Positions 45,891 to 57,838 of a stretch of DNA of 64,000 nucleotides are shown here, one piece after another (the first letter of the stretch is position 1; the number at the start of each line of letters is the position of its first letter). The notes under the pieces are model-generated. The model saw nothing but the letters and a program-made list of their open reading frames with translations, made no database searches and was not told the DNA's origin. This stretch comes from Ottelia alismoides (lineage: Eukaryota; Streptophyta; Magnoliopsida; Alismatales; Hydrocharitaceae). Position numbers and translations under genes: made by a program. Location: contig JAZKJV010000087.1 of NCBI GenBank assembly GCA_037367405.1, forward strand, positions 386,753-450,752. The letters are read 5' to 3'.

Positions 45891-47690
45891 GCTCTTACTA
45901 GTTGTTACAGGGCAGATCTATCAGAATGGATCATGGATTCTGGAGCAACTCATCATTTATGCGGTGATAAAAGGCAGTTGGATGTTTTTAGTGCAACTCA
46001 GACAGGATGATCTGTGGTGATAGCTGATGGGAGACACTCTCCCGTTACTGGTCAGGGGGAGGTGCAGTTGACCCCTACAATACAGTTTCAGAATGTTCTT
46101 TATGCTCCTGATTTTTCAATGAATTTACTGTTGATTAGTCAAATCACTAGAGATTTACATTGTCGTGCCATATTTGACCCATCTGCTTTTGTGTTTCAGG
46201 ACATCCTAACGGGCAGAGTGATTGGAACTGGCCGTGAGCAAGGGGGTCTCTATAGACTTGTGCAGTCTCCTTATGTTGGTATCTCTTCTGTTAGTGTTGG
46301 ATCTGTTTCTCCATACACATGGCATCTCTGGTTTGGTCATCTTCCGTAGCAAAAGATATCTCATATCCTTCCACAGATTTCTTCCTGTTCTACCTTTCAA
46401 TGCGAGGCTTGCCAGCTTGGGAAACATCATCGGTCTTCCTTTCAGAGTCGTCAGGGTCCAAGTAATCATGGTATGTTTGAGTTTCTCCATTTTGATATTT
46501 GGGGTCCCAGTCGTGTCCCTGATCTTCAAGGACACATGTTTTATCTTGTCGCTGTCGATGAATTTTCTAGGTTATCATGGGTCTTTCTTCTTAAAAATAA
46601 GTCTGATGCTGGTCATGTTATTCAGTCTTTTATTAATGAAATAAAGAATATTTTTTCTGTTAGAGTTAAGGACATACGGTCTGATAATGCTCTAGAATTG
46701 TGCAGTACTCAACTCTCTCAATTCCTTAGGTCCCATGGGATTGTGCATTAGACGTCTTGTGCATATACCTCCCAACAGAATGGAGTCGTCGAAAGAAAAC
46801 ATCGTCATTTGTTGGATGATACCAAAACCCTTTTTGATTCAGAGTTGTGCCCCTCATTCCTATTGGGAGATGCGGTTCTAACTGCTTGCTATCTGGTCAA
46901 TTGTATGCCTTTGTCAGTATTAGGGGAGAAGATCCCGTTCTTGACTGTGTTTCCCGAGATGGATCTTTTCTCCCTTACGCCACGTGTATTTAGTTCTGTT
47001 GCATTTGTTCATTGCTTCTCTCTTGGTCTAAACAAGCTCTCTCCCAGAGCTGTCAAATGTGTGTTTGTGTTTTATTCCAAAACCCAAAAAGGATGCCGGT
47101 GTCCTGTTCGACGACGGTACTATGTTAGTGCGGATGTCCCCTTCTTTAAGTCCATTATGTATTTTTCTCCTACAGGTGATAGAATTACTTCCTTAGAGGA
47201 TGGAGAAGATATCTATATGCCTCCTCCTCCATCCGTTCCATGCTCTACTCCGACTCCACCACCACCACCATCGTCAACACCACCATTGCATACTCCACCA
47301 CCACCGCCGCCGCCACCGTCGCTGTCTACTACATTCTATCCTCAAGTCTATCAGCGTCGGCCCTCTGCTCATGTGCCTCCTCCATCATCCAGCACGCCTG
47401 AGGTATGTACTGAACATTTGAGTTCCTCTGATGGCACGGGTGATTTGCATGCGCAGATGGATGTACAGGGTGTGGATGGTATTTCTACTCCTCCAGTTGA
47501 TGATCTAGATATCCATATTGCATATCGGCGGCAGAAGCGTGCACGGACGATGAATCCTAAATATGGACTGGAATTTGCTTCTCAGGTTTCCTTGGAACAT
47601 TTATCCACAGACTTTCGGCAGTTTGTTGTTGGATTATCGGCTGTAGAGATCCCACGATCGTATCAAGAGGTACTACAGAGCAGTTAGTGG
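45891..47690 (+). pseudogene. Copia-5 protease and integrase
   Basis: The protease active site WIMDSGATHHLCGD (near 45930) is intact, followed by a TGA at 46008. Integrase: WHLWFGHLP (TAG 46347) QKI, CEACQLGKHHRSSF, FLHFDIWGPSRVPDLQGH, DIRSDNALELCS, HGIVH (TAG 46749) TSCAYTSQQNGVVERKH. All three DDE residues are visible. The C-terminal block LTPRVFSSVAFVH leads into a proline-rich linker (47209-47335) of CCA/CCG codons before RT. The frame ends at TAG 47685-47687. Confidence 0.88.
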
Positions 47691-49176
47691 CATCTAGCTA
47701 TGGAGGAAGAGATGGCGGCGTTGCAGTTGCGAGGTGTGGAGTATTGTGCATCCTCCACCAGGTGCGTCGATTGTGGGCAGCAAATGGGTATTTACTGTTA
47801 AGCATCGGCTGATGGTACAATTGACAGATACAAAGCCAGATTGGGTGCTCGTGAGTTCACCCAGACATATGTGGTGGACTATCAGGACACGTTTTCCCCA
47901 GTGGCACGTCACTCTACCTTACGGATCCTTATTACAGTTGTTGTACGTGATTGGGCCCTCTTTCAGTTGGATGTCAAGAATGCTTTCTTATATGGTGATT
48001 TGCAGGAGGAAGTTTATATGCAGCAACCACTAGGGTTTGCTGCTGAGGGGGAGTCTAGTATGGTGTGTCGTCTTCATAAGGACATATATGGCCTGAAGCA
48101 GAGTCCGCGGGCTTGGTTTCAGAAGCTCTCGGAATTGATTGAACAAAAGGTCTTTGTCAGATCTACAACAGATCATACTCTCTTTGTAAAGAGAGACCAA
48201 CGAGGTATTGTGATCATCTTAGTTTATGTTGATGATATTGTTATCACTGGCAGTGATGAACAAGGCATTCAAGCAGCCAAGGATTTTCTTGGCAAGCAGT
48301 TCGTTACCAAGGACCTGGGTACACTTCATTATTTTCTAAGATTGGAGTTTGCACGAAATCAGCAAGGCATGGTAATGACACAAAGGAAGTATGTTACTGA
48401 TCTGTTATCTGAGATAGGTATGGCAGGATGTAGACCAGCTACTACTCCTATGGATCCTAATGTTAAACTTTATGATGATGACTCTGAGGAAGTGGACAAG
48501 AGACGATACAGAGAGCTAGTGGGGGAATTATTGTTTGTTACTATTACCCGACCTGATATATCCTTTGATGTGAGTAGGGTAAGTCAGTTCATGGAGCAAC
48601 CCAGGCAGGCTCACATGAATGATGTTTTTATGATCCTGAGATATCCGAAGTCATCACCATGTGTTGGTCTTCTGCTTAGAAGAGATACATCTATATATGT
48701 CACAGGATGTGCAGATGCTGACTATGGTGGGTGTCCTAAAGATAGAAAGTCTACTTCAGGTTTTATTGTATTTATTGGCAGCTCACCAGTAGCTTGGAAG
48801 AGTAAGAAACAAACCGTCGTTGCTCGATCCAGTGCAGAGTCAGAATATAGGGCAATGGCCCAAGGTAGTACTGAGATGATGTGGGTTAAATCTGTTTTGA
48901 CTGATTTAACTATTGAAGTGCCTCGTCCCATGCATCTTAAATGTGATAATCAGGCAGCCTTGTTTATAGCTAATAATCCAGCCTTCCATGAAAGGACAAA
49001 GCACGTTGAAGTGGATTGTCACTATACATGGGATTGATTCAAAAAGGCTCATTTCGACATCTTATGTATCATCAGGAGATCAGATTGCAGACATGTTCAC
49101 CAAGGCTCTTGCTGGGGGTCCATTTCATCACTGTTGTTCCAAGCTGAGCATGATAGATATATATGCTCCAGCTTGA
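47691..49176 (+). pseudogene. Copia-5 reverse transcriptase and RNase H
   Basis: A frameshift near 47740 disrupts the first RT block ([12 protein letters not shown]). From 47841 the frame is open: [47 protein letters not shown] (active site 48224-48235), MTQRKYVTDLLSEIGMAGCRP. RNase H follows: CADADYGGCPKDRKSTSGF, SSAESEYRAMA, KCDNQAALFIANNPAFHERTKHVEVDCH. A TGA with frameshift lies at 49035-49037. The last block DMFTKALAGGPFHHC..KLSMIDIYAPA ends at 49176. It is nearly intact but not functional. Confidence 0.92.
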
Positions 49177-49183
49177 GGGGGAG

Positions 49184-49308
49184 TGTTAGAATAATTATGT
49201 TATTTAGTTCTATCGTCTTGTTTCTGTAGTTTACCCATAGAGATTTTCTCCTATATAAGAGAGCTCTATGGTTTGGTGGATTTTATCTCTCGGTTTATTT
49301 TCTCCACA
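49184..49308 (+). repeat. Copia-5 3' LTR
   Basis: Same length as the 5' LTR, preceded by the polypurine tract CTTGAGGGGGAG (about 49172-49183). Confidence 0.92.
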
Positions 49309-51232
49309 GACAGAAATCTCAAACCCATAATACAAGATACTACATACAATATCAACTCAACGCATACTTTATTGTCGATTGTTTTTTAGGACATTGTTTC
49401 TCATATCGTGCAGGCGAGGAGGAATAATGACTTGAGTGTGAGTTGAACTGGATCTCCTCGTCAAAGAACATGTGCTTTATACTATATCCGTCAGAGTCAC
49501 TGAAAATGAAATGAGTCTCCACATGGAGAACTCTGGCCCGCAACTCCTCCATCTCTCTGAAGGGTTGAAGTGGAAAAAGCTGTGAAGACATCCCCATCAG
49601 AGTCCACGGTCGCTGGAGAATGGAGTATGAAGTCTCCTCATCGGAGAACTGGGTCTCTCTTATATAGGCTCAGAGAATGGGATCTCTACTCTAGAGTCCC
49701 TATGAAACCACATGAAAACCCTAGCCCACAATGGCATAGAGCATGGGATCTCTACTATAGAGTTCTTATGGATCACATGAAAACCCTGAGCCGACCAAAT
49801 CAAAGATGGGGACCTCTTAAATAATGATCTCACATCCGTGCGTCTTGAACTGAAGACTATGAACTAATATGTAGAGTATGAATCTGACAAACTATAAAGT
49901 ATGAATTTGAAGAATCGGAAGAATTGGAGATCTGTAAAACTCTACACATGCTCCATCTTTCTCCCATACTGGTCGAATAACAGACATCGACCAAGTTGAG
50001 AGAGGACATGAAGACGGGGAAAACAAAAATAAGCCGTCACATAAAAAATTTTTCGGCTTTTCCTTTTATTTGTAATGATCCATTTCATTTTTTCCGGCTT
50101 TTCTTCTCAATTTTTTAAAATTGAGGAAGGCTTTTCTTTTGTGTGCGCCTCCTTTTTTAAACATAGCCTAAGTAGGGCCCAAACTCATGCTACGATCCAC
50201 AATTGGGCCCAACATCAAGTTCTTTTGCTTTTTTATAATAGTGCAACAGCTCATTGCAACTATTAAGGGTTCTCATCGTGGGAACCCTGTCTACCATCTT
50301 ACGTTGCTGCTCAAAGGAACTGAGAAGAGGTCATGGTTGTTGATGGAAGACCGCCTACGCATAGAGGAAGAGTTGGAATGGAGCGGTGCTGCCTGTGCGA
50401 GAATCGCAAGGAGAGGATGGTGCCCTTGCATGAGGGCTGCTCCGCCTGGAGCCAGTGCCATTCTTCGAACTAGAGATGAGACTATGTATATCGCACCGCA
50501 ATCGACAAGGATGTGCTACCAACTGGGGTTGCGTATCGCCATGCCATGGAGAGTTCTTCTCTGTCTTGGGGTCTTCGACAAGGTTGTTGATGTTGCGGCT
50601 TTCTCTTCTTTGAGAATAAGGGCTTCGTTGTTTGAGAAGAGGGCTTGAAGTTCTTTCACGAAACTAGTGTTCCCAAGGAACTAATCATTGATGTTGGGTC
50701 TTCGAGAAGATGCCTGAATTGGAACTCATCGCCTAGTGGAACCCCTCAGTCAGATGCCTCCAGATCATGATCTTGATGATAAAGATGCTTATAGAACTTG
50801 AAGTCGGTGATGTTGTTGGGTTTGCGCGATAAAGATGTCCATTGCTGATGAAGCTGATGATGTTGCGGGGTTCGCACAAGAACATAGCACCATCATACGA
50901 GAACACTGAATAAATCTTCAGAACTTGGTGTCGACCCATGCAAAATTAGGGTTTCAATAAAACCCTAGAAATAAATTTTGAACTTTGATCGCGAACATGA
51001 ATCTTCAAAATTCTGCAATGCAGAACAATAATAAATCTGCAAGAACCGATCTTCAAGGATAATAAAAAATAATAATCATATCTTCTGGAATTTGGTGACG
51101 GCTGAAAAATTAGGATTTCAAGAAACCCTAAAAACTGAAAATCGAACTTGAACGGTCTTGAACAATGAATAAATAATCTTCAAGAATAAAACTTCGAAAT
51201 CAACCAAGAATCGACCCTCTCTGATGATACCA

Positions 51233-51521
51233 TGTAAAAAACTAGAATGCAGAAGCGTGATATCAAAAAATTAGAATAAACAAAAAGAACATCATGATTT
51301 TACGTGGAACCTACTCCGAGAGGAGAGGGGTGAAACCATGTGAGAACAACTCAAAGGGTTGATATTTTCAGTATATGATACAATGGGTGCGGGCCTTCTT
51401 ATATAGCCGTCACCGACTCTCCAAGTCCCACAACTAGTAAATGTAGGACTAAACCACTTGATGTGGTAATTGGACTCTGGAGGGATCCAATTACCCTACA
51501 CATGACGCATATACTCCGATA
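51233..51521 (-). repeat. NA-B LTR (right; 5' LTR of the element)
   Basis: 289-bp partner of 43930-44231, sharing the start GTARAAAACTAGAATGCAGA and the end ACGCATATACTCC. It is flanked on its left by the minus-strand primer site. Confidence 0.85.
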
Positions 51522-52301
51522 TTGGTGATGCAGTTCATGAATCTCTTGCAAATCCATGGTAAGAAGCATATTCTGACGTAGGATGAGCCAACCGACAAGA
51601 CTGAGACCAATGTCTCAAGGGAAACCGGTGATGCTTATGCAAAAGTTTGGCTATCTGGTTATGTTTATGTGGAAATAGAAAATGATATCTAGAGCCAGTC
51701 CACATTGAAGGCAATGTAGGACATCCTCGTAGCAGCATACTCTCAAGTGAGGAATGAGTCGAAGATCTTGCAACTCTAGCATGGTATTTTTATGACCAAA
51801 CAAGGTGATCGTCTTCTTCATATCTTATACACATCTCTTGGAGGTATATTTGAGAGACATCATAGCTACATACATCTGACAACCTCATCAGAGCAACATA
51901 GAGTAGCACAAGGCCTATTGCAATTTTGTTATGATCAAGGTCCTTCTGGCAGCCATTAACCTTGAGTACGATTCAACATGCTCTTCGTTACTTACATATA
52001 CTACTATACCATATATGGAGGAGGCATACCGCAGGATGAGAAGATCGAGCATCCCCTTTGCTGCATATTCTTAAACGTTATCAGTTATGGCAACTTCCTG
52101 TGGTAGAGGCAGTTTGTCTCAATTTAGAGGACAGGGAACATGCGACAGAGGAGGCTCGTATCCATGCCAACCCTGTTCATATTGTCACCAATCTGGTCAT
52201 TCAGAGGACACACGATATTCCAAGTGTGGCTTTCCACCATCAACCTATGCTGTTGAGCAGGTCCAGACTGCTCATGGTTCTACCAATCATTGTTTTATAA
52301 C
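51522..52301 (+). pseudogene. Copia-4 gag, continued
   Basis: MQFMNLLQIHGKKHILT (stop) DEPTDKTETN, WLSGYVYVEIENDI (stop), SQVRNESKILQL, LYTSLGGIFERHH. A zinc knuckle region follows, CSYCHQSGHSEDTRYSKCGF (52157-52220), whose third Cys is Arg. Several stops and shifts. It is cut at 52301 by Copia-6; the flank ATAAC is duplicated at 58121. Confidence 0.83.
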
Positions 52302-52509
52302 TGTGGAGAAGAGAAACGAATAGGATATATATTCCGTAGGGCTCGGGTTTCTTATATGGAGAGAAAACCCTAGATAGTACAAGAGGAAAAATACATAAAT
52401 ACCCTGGGAGGTTACGAATTCCAATGGTTAAAGGTTACAAAACCCGAAGGGTTAAGGGTTACGGAACCCAAAGGGTTACAAATATAATTCTAATATAATA
52501 ATTCAAACA
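52302..52509 (-). repeat. Copia-6 LTR (left; 3' LTR)
   Basis: 208 bp with three copies of a GGTTACGGAACCCRAAGGGTTA-type unit (about 52424-52484). Confidence 0.88.
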
Positions 52510-52516
52510 TGCCCCC

Positions 52517-54030
52517 TCAAGTTGGAGCATATATGTCGATCATGCCCAACTTCGATACTAAGTACATGAGGCACTTCCTTAGAAGAGCCTTTGTGAGAAT
52601 GTCTGCAAGTTGAAGTTCAATGGAGATGTGTGGAGTGTTGATTCGTCCTCCTCATACTGCATCACGAATAAAATGGCAATCAACCTCAATGTGTTTTGTC
52701 CGCTCATGGAAAACTAGATTGGTGGCGATGTACGTGGTAGACTTGTTGTCGCAATATAACAACAGTGGTGACTGACATGCCAAGTTCTGTTAGGAAAGAA
52801 ACAAGCCCAAGTGATCTCACATGTGGCCTGAGCCATTGCCCTGTATTGAGCTTCCACACCAGATCTGGTGCCCACTGTCTGCTTCTTGCTTCTCCAAGTG
52901 ACAAGGTTATCCCCAACAAATATAGCATATCCTGTAGTGGATCTGACGGTCCTCAAGAGAGCAAGCACGTCAGAATCTTTATAGGAGGAGATATTGGTAT
53001 GCACATTCACCCCGTAGAAGATTCCATTTCCAGGAGATTTCTTTAAATATCGAAGGAATAAAAGAACATCGTGTCAGTGACTGTAGAGAGGCTTCTCCAT
53101 ATGTTGATTGGCTCTGCTCACCAGCATATGACATTATCTGGCCTAGTAACAGTGAGATAGAGTAATTTTAATTTTCCCACTAAGCTTTTGTATCGTGTTG
53201 TATCCTCAAAAGCTGGATCAGTAAATGCTGAATATTTTCTTACTACTACAGGGATACCAGATGGCTTGCATCCAAGAAATCCTGCCTCAATCAGAATATC
53301 GAGGCAATACTTTCTCTGTAAAAGATGGAGCCCCTCTGTAGTGCGTATTACTTCGATGCCAAGAAAATAACGAAGTTGGCCGAGATGCTTCGTGATAAAG
53401 ACCTTCTGGAGGAAGGTCTTGGTCTCCTGAATACCATCTACATCATCTCCTTTGATAACCATATCATCAACATAGACAGTAAGGATTATCGTGCCAGTAG
53501 ACCGTCGTCTAACAAAGACAAAGTAGTCAGAGGTTGTCTCTGAAAACCAAGTCTATTGATCTCGTAGTGAGCATTGCCAAACCATGCCCTTGGGTCTGCT
53601 TCAGGCCATAAATGGCCTTGCGTAGTCGACATACATGCCCCCCCTCGACTACACACCCCGGCGGTTGCATCTTATAGACCTCCCTCCTCGATATCACTAT
53701 AAAAAAAGGCGTTCTAAACATCAAGTAGACAAATGGGCCAAGCCTTGTTGGCAGCAACAGAGAGAATGGTACGTATCGACCCCATTCGAGCAACAGACGG
53801 GAAGGTCTCAAAATAATCAACTCCCAATGTTTATGTGAAACCTTTGGCAACAAGTTTGGCTTTCAACCTGTCAATAGAACCATCAGGTGACTGTTTGGTC
53901 GTGAAGACCCATCGAGAAGCCACAGGGCTAACTCCCGAGGGGAACGACACAAGATCCCACGTACCTCGGGAGGTAACTGCATCCATCTCCTCATCCATGG
54001 CCTGTCGTAAACCATGATCTTGCATTGCAC
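52517..54030 (-). pseudogene. Copia-6 reverse transcriptase and RNase H (broken)
   Basis: Minus strand: RQAMDEEMDAVTSRGTWDLV (54010 on), DRLKAKLVAKGFT, LRKAIYGLKQ, YVDDMVIKGDD (active site near 53460-53485), LRYFLGIEVIRTTEGLHLLQRKYCLDIL. RNase H follows: TVRSTTGYAIFVGDNLVTWRSKKQ and EAQYRAMAQATCEI. The protein ends with the KLGMIDIYAPT block and stop at 52517. Several frameshifts separate the blocks; the first RNase H Asp block is worn. Confidence 0.85.
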
Positions 54031-54285
54031 TGAATGATCTGTTGGAACAGAAATAGCATTCAGAGCATCTGCAAATCTCTTATCACAGCTAGATAAACCA
54101 TCTGTATAAGTAAAATTGTGATATGGGGTGATACGTACATTGCTTTTTTGCTTGTGTAGAGCTATAGGAAGCTCCCCTAGGTACATCTGGACAGTAGTGG
54201 TGAGAGCATTCGAAGTGGTCATATCATCCTACATAAAAGGGATAGGCAAAGGTACAGACACCGGTGTAGAAGGTATAAAGATATG

Positions 54286-55200
54286 CTAGCGAGTATAGAC
54301 GATTGGCGAGGGAGGGAGGTCCAGAGGAATGTCACTCACAGTCTGTGTGAAATAACTTGTTTGCTCAAAGAAGGTGACATCATCAGATACATAGTATCGA
54401 CGTTGAACATAATTATAACAATGATAGCCTTTCTGGATACAAGAGGACCCAAGAAAGAGCATTTGAATGGCACGAGAGGATAATTTGTCAGCTACATGAA
54501 AGTTATGAACAAATGCAATACAACAAAAAATTCGTAGAGGTATGGCAAAAGAAGACTCGGTAGGGTAAAGTAAGGAAAATGGAGTTGTCCCTTTAAGAAC
54601 AGATGAAGGAACACGGTTGATGAGATACATTGCAGTAAGGATAGCATCTCCCCAATGTTGTTTAGGAACACTCGTTTGATTAAGAAGAGATCTGACAATA
54701 GTTAGCAAGTGTCGGAGTTTCCTCCTCAGCTATACCATTCTGTTGTGAGATATATGGACATGATGTTTGGTGAACAGTTCCCTGGGATGCACAGAAAGAG
54801 GTCAAGTCATGTTGAGTTAACTACAGAGCATTGTCAGTACGAATGATCTTAACAATGCAAGAAAAATAAGGTTTAACATATTGAAAGAAATTTCTAACAA
54901 TTTGATTAATCTCAGAACGCTCCTTTATTAGATATACCCAAGAAGATCGACTATAATCATCAACTAAAGATATAAAATAACGATGACCGCTTAATGTGTG
55001 GATCGGACAAAGGCCCCAAACATAACAATGAACAAGATGAAAAGCAACAGTACTACAAGAACTCAGTACGAACAGGAAACGGAGCTCGATGGTGTTTTCA
55101 GACTCACATGCCTCGCACTGAAAGGCTTTAGAGCAGAGAGGTTCAGGAACATCATGGAGATGGCCTTGGCAGAGGGATGACCAAGGTGTAGATGCCATAG
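54286..55200 (-). pseudogene. Copia-6 integrase
   Basis: Minus strand: FQCEACESENT (zinc finger end) and HYISLVDDYSRSSWVYLIKERSE (written HRYFISLVDDYSR in frame), then IIRTDNAL near 54830. After a frame break come MLTIVRSLLNQTSVPKQHWGDAILTA, LINRVPSSVLKG and the C-terminal KGYHCYNYVQRRYYVSDDVTFFE. The Asp positions are visible; the Glu block near 54720 is frameshifted. Confidence 0.83.
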
Positions 55201-55218
55201 GAGAGGATCTTCGAGATG

Positions 55219-55226
55219 GATGCAGC
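55219..55226. repeat. hAT-3 target site duplication, left
   Basis: GATGCAGC, matched by GACGCAAC at 55790-55797 (6 of 8). Confidence 0.7.
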
Positions 55227-55789
55227 TAGGAATGAGCATCGGGCCAGGTCAGGCCGGGCCCAACCTAGCCCAGCCCGATCCCAGTTTACATGCTTGCAAG
55301 CCGGGCCTAAGGCCATTGAATTTCAGAATTGTAGCCCAAGCCTTAGCATGTCCCACTAGTACAAGGGTCGGGTCGGGTCGGGTCAGGCCGACCCGCTATA
55401 TTAAAAAATATTTTAAACCCGAATATAGTACACATTTAATATGCAAATATAGAGATTGAATATGTATTTCTTCAAAAACATGAACATAGTTGATCTTTTA
55501 AATACCATAAAATAATGGCAATTTAAAAAAGAAGATCCACTATAATATTAGAAATCAGAAATTACATACGGAAAAAATCATGGGCATATGTATGGGCCTA
55601 CAGTCGGGCCTATATTCGGACCAGCCTACAGGATTCGGGCTTGCGTCCAAGCTTGCCCGAACCTGACCCCGAAAACTAGATCAAGCCAAAAATCAAGCCC
55701 AAGCCCCGCCATTTATCATTCGGGCTCGGGCCGGGCTCGGGCTTTATCCGGTTGGGCATGGGGCCGACCCAAAAATATGCTCATCCCTA
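55227..55789. mobile_element. hAT-3: 563-bp hAT-type MITE in Copia-6
   Basis: The terminal inverted repeats are TAGGRATGAGCAT at both ends, with an 8-bp flanking duplication. Both subterminal regions are dense in CGGGC/GCCCG and GGGTCGG words (for example the GGGTCGGGTCGGGTCAGG run near 55366-55386), while the centre is AT-rich. No coding potential. Confidence 0.85.
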
Positions 55790-55822
55790 GACGCAACACC
55801 AACAAAATTGGAGTCCGAGGGT

Positions 55823-55970
55823 CAACAACAACAACAAACCAAGCCTTTTCCCACAATTAAGTAGGGTCAACTACATGGATTATTCGCCTCCATTCAGATC
55901 TATCTTGGGCCAATCATGGGTTTATATCCACAAAACTAAGATCCCTTCGTATGATCTCTTTCCAACACTC
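55823..55970 (-). mobile_element. RTE LINE 3' scrap in Copia-6
   Basis: 148 bp of the same 3' end as 33920 onward (CCTTTTCCCACAATTAAG, CCATTCAGATCTATCTTGG), beginning in CAA repeats. Flanked by a 20-bp duplication AAAATTGGAGTCYRAGGGT (55803-55822 and 55971-55990), which shows an independent, strongly 5'-truncated insertion. Confidence 0.92.
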
Positions 55971-56075
55971 CAAAATTGGAGTCTAAGGGTATGTTACCAT
56001 AAATATATATCATTCTTCTCATGATCCCCACCAAAAATATGCCTCGTCCAAATGTCCTGAAAATAACTAGACTCA

Positions 56076-56414
56076 TCAAATATCACACGATGGATGAAGC
56101 TCAACACAAAACTTGTGAGCTGGCAGCAAGCTAAAAAGGATCAAGAGCACAGTGAACCCCTGAAAGTCGGAGCTTGGAGAGAATTTCATAGTTTCGACAT
56201 TAGTAATTTGTGATTGAGTCCCATTAGCAACTCGAACTGACTTCACAGATGTAGATTGTATGGAAGAGGTGAGCGAACTACCTTCTCCACTGAGATGAGT
56301 AGAGGCACCAGAATCAATAATCCAAGCTTGAGTAGGAGTGATAGAAGAGTTGGCTATTGTACCTGAAGTAGTAGCCAGAGCAGCAGTTGTTGTGTTACTA
56401 GTGGTGGTAGGCAA
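56076..56414 (-). pseudogene. Copia-6 protease
   Basis: Minus strand frame of 112 residues with AWIIDSGASTHLSGEGS, the aspartic protease site with D-S-G intact, then SVRVANGTQSQITNVETMKF. It precedes the hAT-3/RTE insertions in the direction of translation. The frame ends before integrase. Confidence 0.83.
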
Positions 56415-56429
56415 TGGAGTCTGAAGGAT

Positions 56430-57760
56430 CTGGCATTAGGTGGGAGTAATCTGCATTTATTAAGATGAACAATCTTGCCACTGGAGGTAAGCGATGCTTC
56501 TTCTAGATCATAGGCATCCTCATAAGCATTATTGGCGTGATAAGAAGGTACGCCAAACTTCTGCCAGCATTGCTCCAGTCGGGTGGTTCCACCTACCACA
56601 GTGCGTGCATGGGGCGTAGAGTTTTGCCCACGACCCGACCAATTTCACGACCTCGTTCAGATTCCCATCCGCGGCCACGACTTGGATCATGACCGTGTTC
56701 CTCCGCAAGTTGTATCTGCCTCCCCGCTCAGATGAGGCGACGTGTGCAAAGTTCTTTGTTTGAAGGTAAGACGGGAGGCCGGATAGCGGATGTCTCGAGC
56801 TCCTCAAGTCGATTAAAGATGCCATTCATTGTTGGCAGTGTGTATGATATAAGAAATTCCCTTTGTTGCATGATACATAGAATGGCATGCCATCAAGGAA
56901 GCAGTATACCTACCCAGTCAGAACGCTCTTGTATCTGTTTGGTTCAACATGAGGGCTGGAATATTGCAAGCTCCTCATACAGGCTGGAGAGATGCCCGTA
57001 GTACTCGATGAGGGTGGAATCACCCTAAGATGCTGACCAGATTTGCTTGTAAATGTCTGCAAATGCATGACTTTGTCTTCCTCTAGGACTATGTTTTGCT
57101 CGAGATCCTCCTGCATTTCCTTGACCATTTTTTGTAAAGAAGATTTGAGGCAATGTGAGCCTCCGTTGGTCATCCAATTGATAACCAAATAGTTATGAGT
57201 CTGGTTGTCATACTCTTTGTCCTTTTCATCTAAAGAATCTTTAGTCAAAATGTAGAGTTTCCCTATGACCACCAATGAACACCATAAAAGATCGGGACCG
57301 GAGCACGTAATTTTTTGTGCCCTTGAGTTTGATAGTAGTGCCCTGTGCCATAATATTTGTGGCCAAGGGCTTTGTTGGTAGAAGAAGGCATCATGGTGGC
57401 CTTAAATAGAAAGAAAATCCTGTGATCAACTAAGGATGCATGCAATAGCAAAAAAATACTAGAACTCATGTTTACCCTTGAAGAAGGGCTGAAAACCTCA
57501 ACGGACAGCAGATCTAGATTCTTCGCAGCAATCCGTGATGAGTTTTGGATCTCTAAGGAGTCCCACATACCGGTGGAGGGTAGTTGTGGGCTGACGACCT
57601 CTGTAGAAGGTCCTGAAAGTGCAGGGTAGTGCTAGCAGGGGGCTGTATGCCCCCTGGCGGGACCAGTAGGTGCTGGAGATGCTCTATTGGGGGTCGAGCT
57701 GTGCACTGGAGGCGATTAGAGGGCCTTGCGCAGGGCCCTAATTCATGGAAGAGGGTCCGC
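56430..57760 (-). pseudogene. Copia-6 gag (broken)
   Basis: Position between the primer site and protease, plus pieces such as NYLVINWMTNG and the later LEQCWQKFGVP, support a copia gag of a different lineage from Copia-1/2/4/5. The frames are broken at several points (near 56430, 56580, 56900 and 57270) and no complete zinc knuckle is seen. Confidence 0.6.
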
Positions 57761-57838
57761 ATAGGCCTTTGCGAGGCTTGAAGGTGGCGGTGGGGATTTT
57801 AGGTCAGAACCCCGGTCTAGGACCGTGCTCTGATACCA

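Larger units (their letters stand above)
44281..49308 (+). mobile_element. Copia-5: full-length copia element inside NA-B
   Basis: 5028 bp with LTRs of 125 bp each (about 94% alike by eye) and target duplications GACCG (44276-44280) and GACAG (49309-49313). The primer site is TGGTATCAGAGCG and the polypurine tract CTTGAGGGGGAG. It is the best preserved copia here: RT and RNase H are open for 398 residues. Gag, protease and integrase carry point stops but few frameshifts. Its pol C-terminus is the source-like sequence seen at the ends of the NA family. Confidence 0.93.
43930..51521 (-). mobile_element. NA-B: non-autonomous Copia-derived LTR element, minus strand, carrying Copia-5
   Basis: It splits Copia-4 gag between KLW and MQFMN. 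Its LTRs lie at 43930-44231 and 51233-51521, with primer site (reverse of ATACCA...CTCTCTGATG) at 51217-51232 and a polypurine tract by the left LTR. Without Copia-5 it is about 2.56 kb. It shares with NA-A and NA-C the pol-derived AAGCTGAGCAT...ATGCTCCAGCTTGA end, the duplicated module and a weaker A-tract/GGC array. Flanking target copies are diverged (TGGGC and TGGTG). This is the oldest of the three NA copies. Confidence 0.82.
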
